From the IMG/VR virus record IMGVR_UViG_3300029448_000533, positions 1 through 21,098 of that record: DNA of 21,098 nt. One strand, written 5' to 3'. The position numbers were made by a program, and so were the translations under genes. Each line of letters begins with the position of its first letter. Position 1 is the first letter of the stretch. The stretch is from a virus. The notes beneath the pieces are model-generated. The model did no database searches and was not told the origin of the DNA. It saw only the letters and a program-made list of their open reading frames with translations. This document shows positions 7,056 through 16,800 of the stretch, one piece after another.

Positions 7056-10000
7056 ATGGCAATTACATCTTATAACATAGCACCGTATTTTGATGACTAT
7101 CAAATAAAAGACTCTAATGGAGAAACAGCGGATAGTAAAAATTACTTACGGATTCTTTTCCAACCTGGCTTTGCTGTTCAAACCCGTGAACTCAACCAGA
7201 TGCAATCTATATTACAAGCTCAGATTGATCGATTTGGTACTACATTTTACAGAGATGGCACAAACGTATTGGATGGCGAAGCTGCTTATAAGGATGAAGT
7301 TTTATATTTAGAAGTTACCCCACCTTCAGGTGTAACTGCAGATCAATTAGTTACAAGTGCTATATTACAAAAATCTTTAGAACTAAGACCTACCTCTGCA
7401 GCTAATTTATATGTAAGAATATTACATGCAGAAAAGATATCATCTACAAATGTAAGATTATTTGTTACACCTGTTGAACTATATTTTGATAGTCCAAGTG
7501 TGACTTTAAATAATATTATTCCAACATCAACACCTGTATTTTATTATAAAGATACTAAAGTCACAACTGCTGATGGCGATACTTTAGCCGATACAGTTGG
7601 ATTAGGAACAATTACTGCAACAGGATATTCATTTGGTGCTAATGTAGAAGAAGGTATATATTTTATAAAAGGTTGTTTTGTTCATACACCTAAGCTAACT
7701 AAATATTGGATTAAAAATAGCAAAACAGAAATACCACGTGGTGATATTTCGTTAAGAATTGATGAAAATATTATTACATCTTCATCTGATTCTACCCTAC
7801 TTGATAATGCTAGTGGCTCATATAACTTTGCAGCACCAGGTGCAGATAGGTATCAGATTAAACTTTCATTAATTTTCCAAGAAAGAAATGATCCTGATGA
7901 TGTAAGTCCAATTAGAAATATAACTAATCAGACGTCTGGTATAAGCTTATTAGGCGGTGTTGAATCATTTGATGTTTCTCGACTATTCACTATTAGTGAA
8001 ACAGGAGTTGTTCTAAGAGAAAATACTAATAAAGGAGAACTCGAAGCTAAATTAGCACAAAGAACATTTGAAGAATCAGGCAATTATGTTTTAAATCCTT
8101 TTAAGGTTACACTTAGAGATTTCCTTAATGAAAATAAAAATGGTGGTCGATATACATCTTCAACTTTGGTAGCTGAAAGACCGTTCGGAGTAGCAACTGA
8201 GAGTGTTGCAAGAACAAAAGCTATTGTTGAATTAGAAGGTTCAACTGCTTATTTAAATGGTTTTCGATATGACTTTCCTCAAAAGAGTACAATTCCTATT
8301 GATAGAGCACGATCAACTGATGATGAAACAAACACAGGATTTAGTCAAACAGTTGGTAATTACGTAGATGTATTACTTAATAATTCACCACATGGACTAT
8401 TAAATAACTCACCTTCAAGTGTTATAGATTCAGATTATCTTTTATCTACTGCAAAAGATAAAGCTGTAATACGTTCACTCTCTTATGTGTCTGATGGGGA
8501 TTCTAATGATATTACTTATAGAGCTCATTTATATAACGACGTTACAATAGATAAATTAAAATTAGCATTTCCTGGCTTAAAACACAAGAGTACACTCACA
8601 TCTATTGGTGTGTCTATGCCTTCTGAAACAAGTCAAACTGAATCTTTAGGTCTTAAAGATACTACTTCTAATGCTAACTTATATAGATTACCAGCTGATT
8701 CAGTACAAAGACTTACCAGTGTTACATATCACCTTAATCAAAAAATATCAGGTACAGTATCTTCAGCTGCAGATGGAATAGGAACACAAAAACTAGTGAT
8801 TACTGCTCCAACCGATACAGTATTTACAGAAACAACTTCTGCAGATAAATTTAATTATGTAATTATAGATAAACAGGGTGCAGGAGAAGAAAGAATAGTA
8901 AATCCTGAAAACTATACATTACACTCTGGTGCTACTGGCTCTATTGAGTTTAGAGATATTCCTGCAAATGATTCACCTTTAGGATTCCAAGCAGATCACA
9001 CATACAAAGTTCTTGCACCTGTTAGAAAAACTGTAGCAGCTGGCTCCTCTGATATTAAAGCAAAAACTAAGTTTTCAACTACAACTTATGGTACTCAAGG
9101 AAGAGCAATAACAAACCTTGATGCAGGAACCAATGCAACTGGAACAGTATTAACTTTAGATCACCAAGATATTTTGCCTGAAACAATTAGAATTAATCCT
9201 GATAGCTCTAGTGGTGCAGATCAAGAGTCATTCTTTATTCTTGAAGATGGTTTAGATAATCCTGATTTTTATGGTAAAGTAAGAATCCAATTAAAAGAAG
9301 ACGTTGTTTTTTCAGCTTCTAATTCACCTCACGTACAATATACTTACTATCAACATGGTGCAGGTGATTTCTTCTGTGTTAATTCTTATGGCGATTACAC
9401 ATCAACTACTACGCCTGATATTGATTATGGAGACATTCCATCGTATAAAGGTGAACCTTTAACGGACTTTTTAGATTTCCGAAGAAAAATTAACTTCTTA
9501 CCACCCGATGCTAATTCACCATCAAGATCAACAGTACAACCAGTACCTAATAAATTAGGATCAGTTAGTTTATCATACTATTTAAGTAGATTTGATAGAA
9601 TAGTATTAGATGCTGCTGGAAAACTTGCTGTTGTACAGGGTGTCTCTGCAGTCGATCCTGAAGCACCCGAACAACCTGCGGGAAGTTTAAGTTTATATAC
9701 ATACTTTTTACCAGCTTATACTACTGATATTAAGAGTGTAAGTGTTAACTACGTCGACAATTCAAGATTCACCATGAAAGAAATTGGTGGACTTAAATCA
9801 AGAATTGAAAACTTAGAATACTATAGTGCACTTTCTATATTAGAAAATAATACATTAAATAAAAAGATACTAAATAGTGACGGTACAGAAAGATTTAAAA
9901 ATGGAATGTTGATAGATACATTCCGCCGAGACACATTTGCAGATGCTGTCAATCCACAATATTTGGCTTCAATGGATAAAGAGTTAGGTGTATTAAGACC

Positions 10001-13000
10001 TTATGGTATTATAAGCAATTATCGACTTTTTTATCAATTCCCTGAAGAGACAAACACAGATGACTTATCTGTATTTGCACCTGACTATTATAATAGTGAG
10101 TCACCAAATAACTTTACAATTAATACAACTACAGGAAGATCAGACCCAAGCACTGGAAGACCTCAAATTGTAATTGCTAAAAACTTTGTTAATACAACAG
10201 ATGGTACTTATTTCCTTTATCAAGTAAATGATGGTACAAATTATCCTGAATATAGATTAGGTTCTTTAAAATCAGATCAAACAGAAGGTGCAGTTGATAC
10301 AACTGAAATTTCTACTGTTAAATTATCAGAAGCTTCTAGACGTATTATACGAGAAGTTAGTACTGGTCAAACAGTTGCGAGATGGGAAATACAAGAAAGA
10401 ACTGCAGATGGAACATATAGTACTTTATATTATTCTACTAATCTTGGATCAGGTGGTAATATGTCAAGCTTCCCAACAGGAGTTACTAGTTGGTCTGCTG
10501 TAGGTGGAGTTGTTCAAAGTACTGCTGATGTAATTACTATATATGATGACATAACAGCTCAAGGTGATGGCACAAAGAATGCATTCCAAAAATCAACTTC
10601 ATCAGCTACTAATTATAATAGTCAAGTACGAAGTGGATTTAATAACTTAGAACAAGTATCTCTTTGGTTAGGCGAAAAATTAGCTACTAATTTAACTGAT
10701 TTACAAAGTGATCAAGGGTTTGGTACTGAAGAATTATTTTCAAATACAAATATGACTAAAACCATATCTGTTCAACCGTTCGAGAATGCAACCTATGAAG
10801 GTAAATTAAAATTATCACCATCATCTGATGAATGGATTTCTACAGATAGAAAACCAGACATTATTAACACAGATGATAGTGCACAAGCTGTACTTGAATT
10901 TTTACAAAATGAAACAGGATTATTAAATGGTGCAATTGGTACAGAATGGAATGCTTGGCAGACTGTTCTCCAAAGCCGTGAATTTTCTTCTGTTGAAACT
11001 GATCGTCGAAGAATATTTAGACGACGTGGTTCTAGTGTTGGAGGCCTTGGTCGCGGACGTAATGCCGGCCAACTTAGATTTGCTGGTATTCAAGTAACTC
11101 GTGAAATCACTGATATTACAACAACAGAACAAACTAGAACAGGTGTCCAAAGAGAATTAGGATTTAATTCAATCGAAGAATCTCAAGGAGATCGAGTTCT
11201 TAATATTAACATTGTACCATTTATTCGTTCTCGTGATATTGGTATCTATGCTTCAGGTATGAAACCAAATACTAGAATATATGTATTCTTTGATGGCATT
11301 GATGTATCAAGATATTGTGCACCAACTGCTGGATTTATAGAATATGGTCAACATGAATATGTACCTAATAGCGAAGCAGTTACAACTCTGGATAACGCTG
11401 TAACATTACCAGATTCAAGACAAACATCAACACAAACTCCTTTCAATAGTACAGAGGTGAATCATTATAATCTACCAATGTATACAACTGCTGAAACAGG
11501 TGAAGCATTCTTAACATTCCGTATTCCTAATAATAGAGATTTACAATTTAAGACTGGCTTTAAACAAGTTAAAGTTACCTCTTCTCCATTAAATAATGAT
11601 GATGAGGCTGATACATTTGCAGAAGCAACTTATTCAGCACGTGGGTTAATTCAAGATGTAGCTTCTGTTATTAAATCAACTCGAGTTCCTGAGATACAAA
11701 CAACTCAGCTTAATGAAGCTCGAACAGTAATTACAGATAGAAGTAGAGTTGACAGATGGACATACGATCCAGTTGCTCAAACATTTAGTGTAGATGAAGA
11801 TGAATACCCTGATGGTTTATTTGTATCTGATGTTGATTTATATTTTGCTGAAAAACCAGAATACATTGCAGATGCACAAGTTTATATTGTTACAACAGAC
11901 AATGGTCTTCCAACAACAACTAAGGTACCGGGTTCTCACGTAACATTACCTTATCATAGAGTTAATGTACCGGCAAATGGTAGAAACGAAACAAATGGAG
12001 ATAATATTCTTGCTGCTTCTACTAAGTTTAAGTTCGAACATCCAGTATTTTTAGAATCTAAAAAAGAATATGCAATGGTTGTATTCTCTAAATCACCTGA
12101 TTATCGAGTATGGTGTTCAGAACTTGGAGGTGCTAATTTAGCAAATGCTGGAATACCATTGACAACTAACTCAGCTATTGGTGTATTATTAAAATCACAA
12201 AATGGTCGTACATGGACGCCTGATCAAATGAAAGACTTAACATTTAAATTAAATAAATGTGTCTTTAAGACTAGTGGTACATTTACTTTCCATAGTAAAG
12301 CAAGTGGAGTTTATGGGAATGATGTTCAAGGAATTGGTGCGGCACCTGTCACAGCTGGCCAAAGAGGAAAAAGTTTCTCAACATTTAATATTTCAGACGA
12401 AACATTAATATTACCTGGAACATCGTTGAATTATTCTATTAACTTCCAAAAATCTCTTAACTCAGAATTTTTAAGTAGAAATACGTATGGTATACCATTA
12501 ACAGTTAAAGGTAAAACAACATACGATATTAGAAAAGTTGTTAATACAGTTTCTGAGGGTGTAGATAATGTTGTTATTACAGCAACAATGTCAGCACCAG
12601 ATAGGGGTGACGGATTTTCAGACATCACTCCAGTAATTGATTTAGAAAGAATGTCACTTATTGGTGTAGAAAATTATCTTGATTTAAGTACTACTACTGA
12701 TAACAATATTCAAGGATATATTTCGAAGAGAGTAGCTTTATCAAATCCTGCAGAAGATGTAAGAATGTTTATTTCTACAAATCGTGTACACCCTGATGCT
12801 AATATTAAAGTATATACCAAGATCAGAAGTAACTATGCTGGTTCTTCAGATACACCTTGGGATAGTTTAAATTGGCAACCAATGACATTATCAGCTATAA
12901 ATGGTGGAGAAATTACTAATAGTAATTCACCTGCTTTAAAGATTAACGATAATAGAAATACATTTACAGAACATGAATATAAATTTAACAGCTCTCCAAG

Positions 13001-13097
13001 TTATTTTAATGAGTATGCTATTAAGATTGGTTGGTATGGAGATGATGCTGCGAAAATAGTTAAGGTAAAAGATTTAAGAGCTATAGCGACAACATAA
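7056..13097 (+). CDS. Giant DUF4815-type virion protein (peripheral baseplate/fibre attachment)
   Basis: A 2013-residue protein of the family typical of marine T4-like phages. N-terminal marks are YLRILFQPGFAVQTRELNQMQ at 30-50 with QIDRFGTTFYRDG (56-68), EGIYFIKGCFVH at about 199-210, and LAQRTFEESGNYVLNPF at about 333-349. Further on come LDFRRKINFLPP near 804, TMKEIGGLKSRIENLEYYS (about 907-926) with an LSILE helix that is probably a coiled coil, and FKNGMLIDTF near 949. An Arg-rich patch (R1317-R1324, then GRGRN) precedes VPFIRSRDIGIYASGMKPNT and VFFDGIDVSRYC (about 1387-1421). DPVAQTFSVDEDEYPDGLFVSDVDLYFAEK lies near 1571-1600. The last about 400 residues are beta-rich and unrecognised. 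Members are virion proteins; a place at the baseplate rim or as fibre adaptor is inferred from following gp8. No enzyme motif, signal peptide or membrane segment was seen. The start has the strongest ribosome site in the window (AGGAAAAGA, 7045-7053). Confidence 0.85.
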   Translation: MAITSYNIAPYFDDYQIKDSNGETADSKNYLRILFQPGFAVQTRELNQMQSILQAQIDRFGTTFYRDGTNVLDGEAAYKDEVLYLEVTPPSGVTADQLVTSAILQKSLELRPTSAANLYVRILHAEKISSTNVRLFVTPVELYFDSPSVTLNNIIPTSTPVFYYKDTKVTTADGDTLADTVGLGTITATGYSFGANVEEGIYFIKGCFVHTPKLTKYWIKNSKTEIPRGDISLRIDENIITSSSDSTLLDNASGSYNFAAPGADRYQIKLSLIFQERNDPDDVSPIRNITNQTSGISLLGGVESFDVSRLFTISETGVVLRENTNKGELEAKLAQRTFEESGNYVLNPFKVTLRDFLNENKNGGRYTSSTLVAERPFGVATESVARTKAIVELEGSTAYLNGFRYDFPQKSTIPIDRARSTDDETNTGFSQTVGNYVDVLLNNSPHGLLNNSPSSVIDSDYLLSTAKDKAVIRSLSYVSDGDSNDITYRAHLYNDVTIDKLKLAFPGLKHKSTLTSIGVSMPSETSQTESLGLKDTTSNANLYRLPADSVQRLTSVTYHLNQKISGTVSSAADGIGTQKLVITAPTDTVFTETTSADKFNYVIIDKQGAGEERIVNPENYTLHSGATGSIEFRDIPANDSPLGFQADHTYKVLAPVRKTVAAGSSDIKAKTKFSTTTYGTQGRAITNLDAGTNATGTVLTLDHQDILPETIRINPDSSSGADQESFFILEDGLDNPDFYGKVRIQLKEDVVFSASNSPHVQYTYYQHGAGDFFCVNSYGDYTSTTTPDIDYGDIPSYKGEPLTDFLDFRRKINFLPPDANSPSRSTVQPVPNKLGSVSLSYYLSRFDRIVLDAAGKLAVVQGVSAVDPEAPEQPAGSLSLYTYFLPAYTTDIKSVSVNYVDNSRFTMKEIGGLKSRIENLEYYSALSILENNTLNKKILNSDGTERFKNGMLIDTFRRDTFADAVNPQYLASMDKELGVLRPYGIISNYRLFYQFPEETNTDDLSVFAPDYYNSESPNNFTINTTTGRSDPSTGRPQIVIAKNFVNTTDGTYFLYQVNDGTNYPEYRLGSLKSDQTEGAVDTTEISTVKLSEASRRIIREVSTGQTVARWEIQERTADGTYSTLYYSTNLGSGGNMSSFPTGVTSWSAVGGVVQSTADVITIYDDITAQGDGTKNAFQKSTSSATNYNSQVRSGFNNLEQVSLWLGEKLATNLTDLQSDQGFGTEELFSNTNMTKTISVQPFENATYEGKLKLSPSSDEWISTDRKPDIINTDDSAQAVLEFLQNETGLLNGAIGTEWNAWQTVLQSREFSSVETDRRRIFRRRGSSVGGLGRGRNAGQLRFAGIQVTREITDITTTEQTRTGVQRELGFNSIEESQGDRVLNINIVPFIRSRDIGIYASGMKPNTRIYVFFDGIDVSRYCAPTAGFIEYGQHEYVPNSEAVTTLDNAVTLPDSRQTSTQTPFNSTEVNHYNLPMYTTAETGEAFLTFRIPNNRDLQFKTGFKQVKVTSSPLNNDDEADTFAEATYSARGLIQDVASVIKSTRVPEIQTTQLNEARTVITDRSRVDRWTYDPVAQTFSVDEDEYPDGLFVSDVDLYFAEKPEYIADAQVYIVTTDNGLPTTTKVPGSHVTLPYHRVNVPANGRNETNGDNILAASTKFKFEHPVFLESKKEYAMVVFSKSPDYRVWCSELGGANLANAGIPLTTNSAIGVLLKSQNGRTWTPDQMKDLTFKLNKCVFKTSGTFTFHSKASGVYGNDVQGIGAAPVTAGQRGKSFSTFNISDETLILPGTSLNYSINFQKSLNSEFLSRNTYGIPLTVKGKTTYDIRKVVNTVSEGVDNVVITATMSAPDRGDGFSDITPVIDLERMSLIGVENYLDLSTTTDNNIQGYISKRVALSNPAEDVRMFISTNRVHPDANIKVYTKIRSNYAGSSDTPWDSLNWQPMTLSAINGGEITNSNSPALKINDNRNTFTEHEYKFNSSPSYFNEYAIKIGWYGDDAAKIVKVKDLRAIATT

Positions 13098-13297
13098 TGA
13101 AAATAGAGGGACATCCAGGTTGGAATAGACACGCTGGAACACTAATAAATAGTGATAGTGAAGCTTATAATTTATATAAGCTTAGACGAAAGAAAAAACA
13201 AGAAGAGGCTAATAAGCTCGTTGAACTTGAAAATAAAATTAAAAAATTAGAAGAAAAATTAGATGCCGCAATCAGAACAATTGAAAATCAAGGGTGA
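13097..13297 (+). CDS. Small coiled-coil protein, conserved-hypothetical type
   Basis: A 66-residue protein. It opens with a short globular-looking segment, MKIEGHPGWNRHAGTLINSD, then a basic patch (LRRKKKQ at about 28-34) and a charged helix (about 34-64, ELENKIKKLEEKLDAAIRTIENQ) with Leu/Ile spaced as a coiled coil. The ATG shares its A with the stop of the giant gene, so it is expected to be translated by coupling. Its 3' end overlaps the next gene by 35 bases. A size and pattern like this (a GHPG start, INSD, then a basic helix) looks familiar from small proteins in marine T4-like structural clusters, but I cannot name it. It may be a structural linker or chaperone; the role is unknown. 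It contains a perfect 9-base inverted repeat at 13161-13183. Confidence 0.82.
   Translation: MKIEGHPGWNRHAGTLINSDSEAYNLYKLRRKKKQEEANKLVELENKIKKLEEKLDAAIRTIENQG
13161..13183 (+). repeat. Inverted repeat (possible mRNA hairpin)
   Basis: AAGCTTATA at 13161-13169 and TATAAGCTT at 13175-13183 form a perfect 9-base stem with a 5-base loop. It lies inside the small coiled-coil gene, about 80 bases before the next start. There is no T-run after it, so it is not a terminator. In AT-rich DNA of this length one such repeat is not unlikely by chance. Confidence 0.4.
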
Positions 13298-13880
13298 GGT
13301 AACACTTACAGCAACTTCAAAAGATGGTTCTACTCGAAAAGAGGTAGTTCGAAACCTTGTTGTTAATGAAGGTCTTAACCTCATTGCTGCTAAGTTATTT
13401 AATAAAGGTGGTGTTCCATATAAGAATGCTGTAAGTGAAACAACTGCTTTAACTGATTTAACTTATTTTGCAGGAAAAAAGAATAATGATTGGGCTTATG
13501 ATATTTCAGAAATAGTTGTGGGGACTAATGATACACCTCAAGCATTAACAAATGTTTTTGCTGAAGAGATTTTAAAAGGACAAAAAATTAGTAAACGTTG
13601 GGATAACGGAAAGGTTGATAACGTATCACCATCAAATGCGTTTTATGTGCAAGCCGATTATGATGCAACTGTTGCTGATACATTAATGGAATCATCAACT
13701 AGCTCTACGGCAGTAGCAATTAAAGAAGTTTTATTAGTTGCAGCTGCATACGATAGTCCAAGTGATGCTAATCCTAATAAAAAATTAGTTGCACGAACAA
13801 AATTAAAAAATGATCAAGGATTTTTAAAGTTTACTAGCGATAGGTTGACTGTAGCATGGAAGTTACAGATAGGGGTTTAA
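13263..13880 (+). CDS. Small virion-like protein, function unknown
   Basis: A 205-residue protein without a family I can name. Layout: a beta start (KIKGEVTLTATSKDG), then VRNLVVNEGLNLIAAKLF at about 25-42. ISEIVVGTNDTPQALTNVFAEE (about 82-103) and KEVLLVAAAYDS (about 153-164) follow, and it ends LTVAWKLQIGV. This order (an N-V-V-N-x-G-L segment, a G-T-N-D-T-P segment, an E-V-L-L strand, then an R-L-T-V-W-L-I end) resembles short phage tail or fibre-associated proteins. With its position between the giant protein and the fibre, a virion role is likely but inferred. The ATG lies 35 bases inside the preceding gene, directly after an in-frame TAG (13260-13262). No other upstream start exists and the next in-frame ATG is far inside, so this start is well constrained. 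The ribosome site is weak (AGAAGAAA). Confidence 0.8.
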   Translation: MPQSEQLKIKGEVTLTATSKDGSTRKEVVRNLVVNEGLNLIAAKLFNKGGVPYKNAVSETTALTDLTYFAGKKNNDWAYDISEIVVGTNDTPQALTNVFAEEILKGQKISKRWDNGKVDNVSPSNAFYVQADYDATVADTLMESSTSSTAVAIKEVLLVAAAYDSPSDANPNKKLVARTKLKNDQGFLKFTSDRLTVAWKLQIGV

Positions 13881-13883
13881 GAG

Positions 13884-16800
13884 ATGGCAATACAAATTAG
13901 AAATAGACCAAGTGATGCAGATAGGTATCGCGTTGTTGATGTTAAAATAACAGGAGTAGACTATAGTTCTTTAACTAATAGAACTACAGTAACTGTTGAC
14001 CCGACAGATACAAATCATAATTACGTAGAACCTGGTTATTATATGGTTCCTCAAAGGAATGATAATTCTCCAAGACAAATTGTACACCCACTAAATGCTC
14101 TAAAAATTATTAGTAAAATAACTGAAACAAATAATCGTCAACTTATCTTAGAAGGTAATCAGCTTTCTACATCTGATGCATCACCCGGTGGTGGATTCTT
14201 TCAACATAATTCACCCGCACTAACAACTGCTGGATTTGACTCACCATATACAACAACTGCTTTTACGACTGATAATGTACAAAGAAATAGAAAGTACAGA
14301 ATTGTAACACTTGGAAATACTGTATGGGAAAAATTTGGTGATTTGTATCGTTCAAGTCAAAACCCTTCTTATGGTAAAGAAGAAGCTAAGGTAGGAGTAA
14401 CTTTCTCTGCTAACGCTAGTGGTTCAGGTGGAGATGATCCACAAACACCTCTTTTCTTCGATCCGTCTACTGGAGCTAATCGACCTGTAGCAGCAGGTGG
14501 AACAAGATACCACAATAGTCCATTGGCTGGCTATCAGATATTTAGTTTAACAGGAGACCTTGCTCAAGTAAATGGTGTATATGATTATGTATCATCAGAG
14601 CTTTTCAAACACATTACTAATAATATATTTTTAGAGAAGAGAACTCAAACAGATGGTGGTGTTGGCCGATGGACAATTTATAATCCAGGCACAAACGAAA
14701 TATTCTTTGAACATCAATCTAGTAATAGTTCTGGTTTTACACTTGATTCACCTGTAAGTAGCTCACCTCAAGTTGTATTTGAAGATAGAACAGCAACAGT
14801 AGTTGCTTCAGATCAAGGTAATGGAACAGTTGTTGAAGTAGGTTGGTTCTCAAATGTTATTACTGATGAACAACCACTAACTAATGCTGAATTAGATAGT
14901 AACTTTTTAGACTTAGAAAGAAATAAATTAACTAGTGATGGCTCGATGGCTATTACTGGTGACCAAGTCGTTCGAGGTAAAGTTGATGCTGAAGACTTAG
15001 ATATAAGTGGTGCTATTAATCTAGATGGTTCATTTGCATCTGGTACAAATACATTCTTAAATGCTGGAACAAAAGATATAGAATGTAATAATCTTATCTT
15101 AACTGGTGAAATAGATGACGTAACACTATTTAGAAAATATAAGGTTACTTCTTTCCCACATAGTTTCTTAGCATATTATAATGTTGCAACTAAAAATTTA
15201 GAGCCAACAACTGCTTTATTCTTTGTTGACGTTGGTCCATTCTCTGTTAGTAATGTTATTAGAGATGACTCTGATGGAAAGAAATTTTATGTTCGACGTG
15301 TTAACACAGAATTTAATTACATATTAGTTTCTGAAGTAACTTCCAATAGCACATTTAAAGTTGGTAATACAGTTACGGATCACGCAGCTGCTGGAGCAAT
15401 CCTAAAAGTACTCGATCCTAAGAATTACTTATCTGCTAATCAAAACTTAAAGATATTTGGATTACAGCAACGAGCATTAGCAGGATATGTTGATTCGGTT
15501 GGTGCAATTACAATGAATGATCCTGATGATACATTTACTGTATCAAAACTAACTGATGGTGTTATTTCACCAGCTACTACATCTTATGCATATAAAATTG
15601 CTTTAATGGATAAGAGAACAGGAAAGATTAGTAATATAACAGTCGCAAATAGCTCACGTCATGTCGTACAAGGACAAGTAGCTGTTGATCTTATGAATAA
15701 TTCAAACTACAATAAGATTAATGGTGTTAATCGAGCTGATGTAAATAATATTATTCTTCTTTATCGTCAGGTAAATGGAGCTGGTAATTTTGATTTAATT
15801 AATATCTATGATGATTCAGATATTGGTACATCTACAACAAATATTGAGTTACAAGATTATGGTCTTTATAATAAAACAGAGTGGGGAGTATATACAGCAA
15901 CCAATGGTAAATATAATCAACGATTAAATCCCATATACATTCCTTTATCTGATGCAGAAAGAAATGCAGCAAATAGTATTCAAGGAGTTCGAACTGATGT
16001 AATTGGATTAGCGGGAGTTGGAAATAGTAATAAGTATAGCAAAGGTTTCTTAGAAACAACTGTTGCGGGTGATGTTGTCCTAACAACTGATACTTCAGCT
16101 TTAAATCATAGTCCATCAGTATTTAAAATTCAAGAAACACAATATAATGCATCGCCAAATATTGATGAAACAGGATTCGATTCACCTCTTATTGTTGGCC
16201 AGCATCAGAAATCAGATACAGTTGGTACTGACTTAGCTAGAGCTAACAATGTAGTTGAGTTCTTTATCGATAATGGTCGTGTATTAAATCATCAAGGAAC
16301 TCAAATTGTTGGTGGATTCCAAAAATTAATTGATGATGCTCAAGCATCTGGTTTAAATAAAATTGATTTAAGAGGTGGTACATATTATAGTAAGTTGATA
16401 ACTGTACCATCTAACTTTAAGTTTGAAGGTAATTCTAGAACTAATACATTCATTAAATCATTACCTTGGAACTTTACTAATACTAAAAACTTTAAAGGTG
16501 GTAACACATATACTGGCTACACCTCGTCACCTAAGTCGGATGTATTATATTTCAATGAGACAACTACAGGGAATATTAATACAGAAGGCACGATTAGTAG
16601 ATTTGCAGAAATAACACCAGCACAAAGAGAGCCTACTACTAGTGGTGTATTTAGTAAAGTGATTAGAAATAGAGAAGCTTATGGCCGAGTTCTTTTAGAT
16701 GCTGACGGTCGTTCTAATGTTCAGGTTTCTAATATTACACTTGACGGCTCATTTGAATCAAATACAATTGATGTATTTAGCACAACTGGAAAAGGTAACT

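Noticed and set aside
10288-10503. Same-strand alternative frame of 71 codons within the giant gene
   Set aside because: It is Leu/Gln/Tyr-rich out-of-frame translation fully contained in the DUF4815-type gene, with no family resemblance and no ribosome site.
12977-12986. TATAAATT inside the giant gene as a late promoter for the small genes
   Set aside because: It is only seven of eight matches and about 110 bases from the next start. Similar one-mismatch matches (TATAAATG, TATAAATC, TATAAACC) occur elsewhere in coding DNA of this composition.
7056-13097. Intein or homing endonuclease inside the giant gene
   Set aside because: No LAGLIDADG, GIY-YIG or HNH motif and no intein splice-junction pattern was seen. 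The frame reads as one beta-rich structural protein with family motifs spread along most of it.
13161-13183. Inverted repeat as a transcription terminator
   Set aside because: There is no T-run after the stem, it is inside a coding region, and the downstream genes appear to belong to the same unit.
13201-13297. Possible programmed frameshift joining the coiled-coil gene to the 205-residue gene
   Set aside because: A-rich stretches are present, but the downstream frame has a TAG at 13260-13262 immediately before its own ATG. Fusion would therefore require a shift within the 35-base overlap, where no slippery heptamer with a following hairpin is evident. Independent coupled initiation is simpler.
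15832-16116. Antisense open frame of 94 codons within the fibre gene
   Set aside because: It lies wholly opposite a strong coding frame, is Leu/Tyr/His-rich as expected from reading AT-rich sense codons backwards, and has no ribosome site or promoter. It is a shadow.
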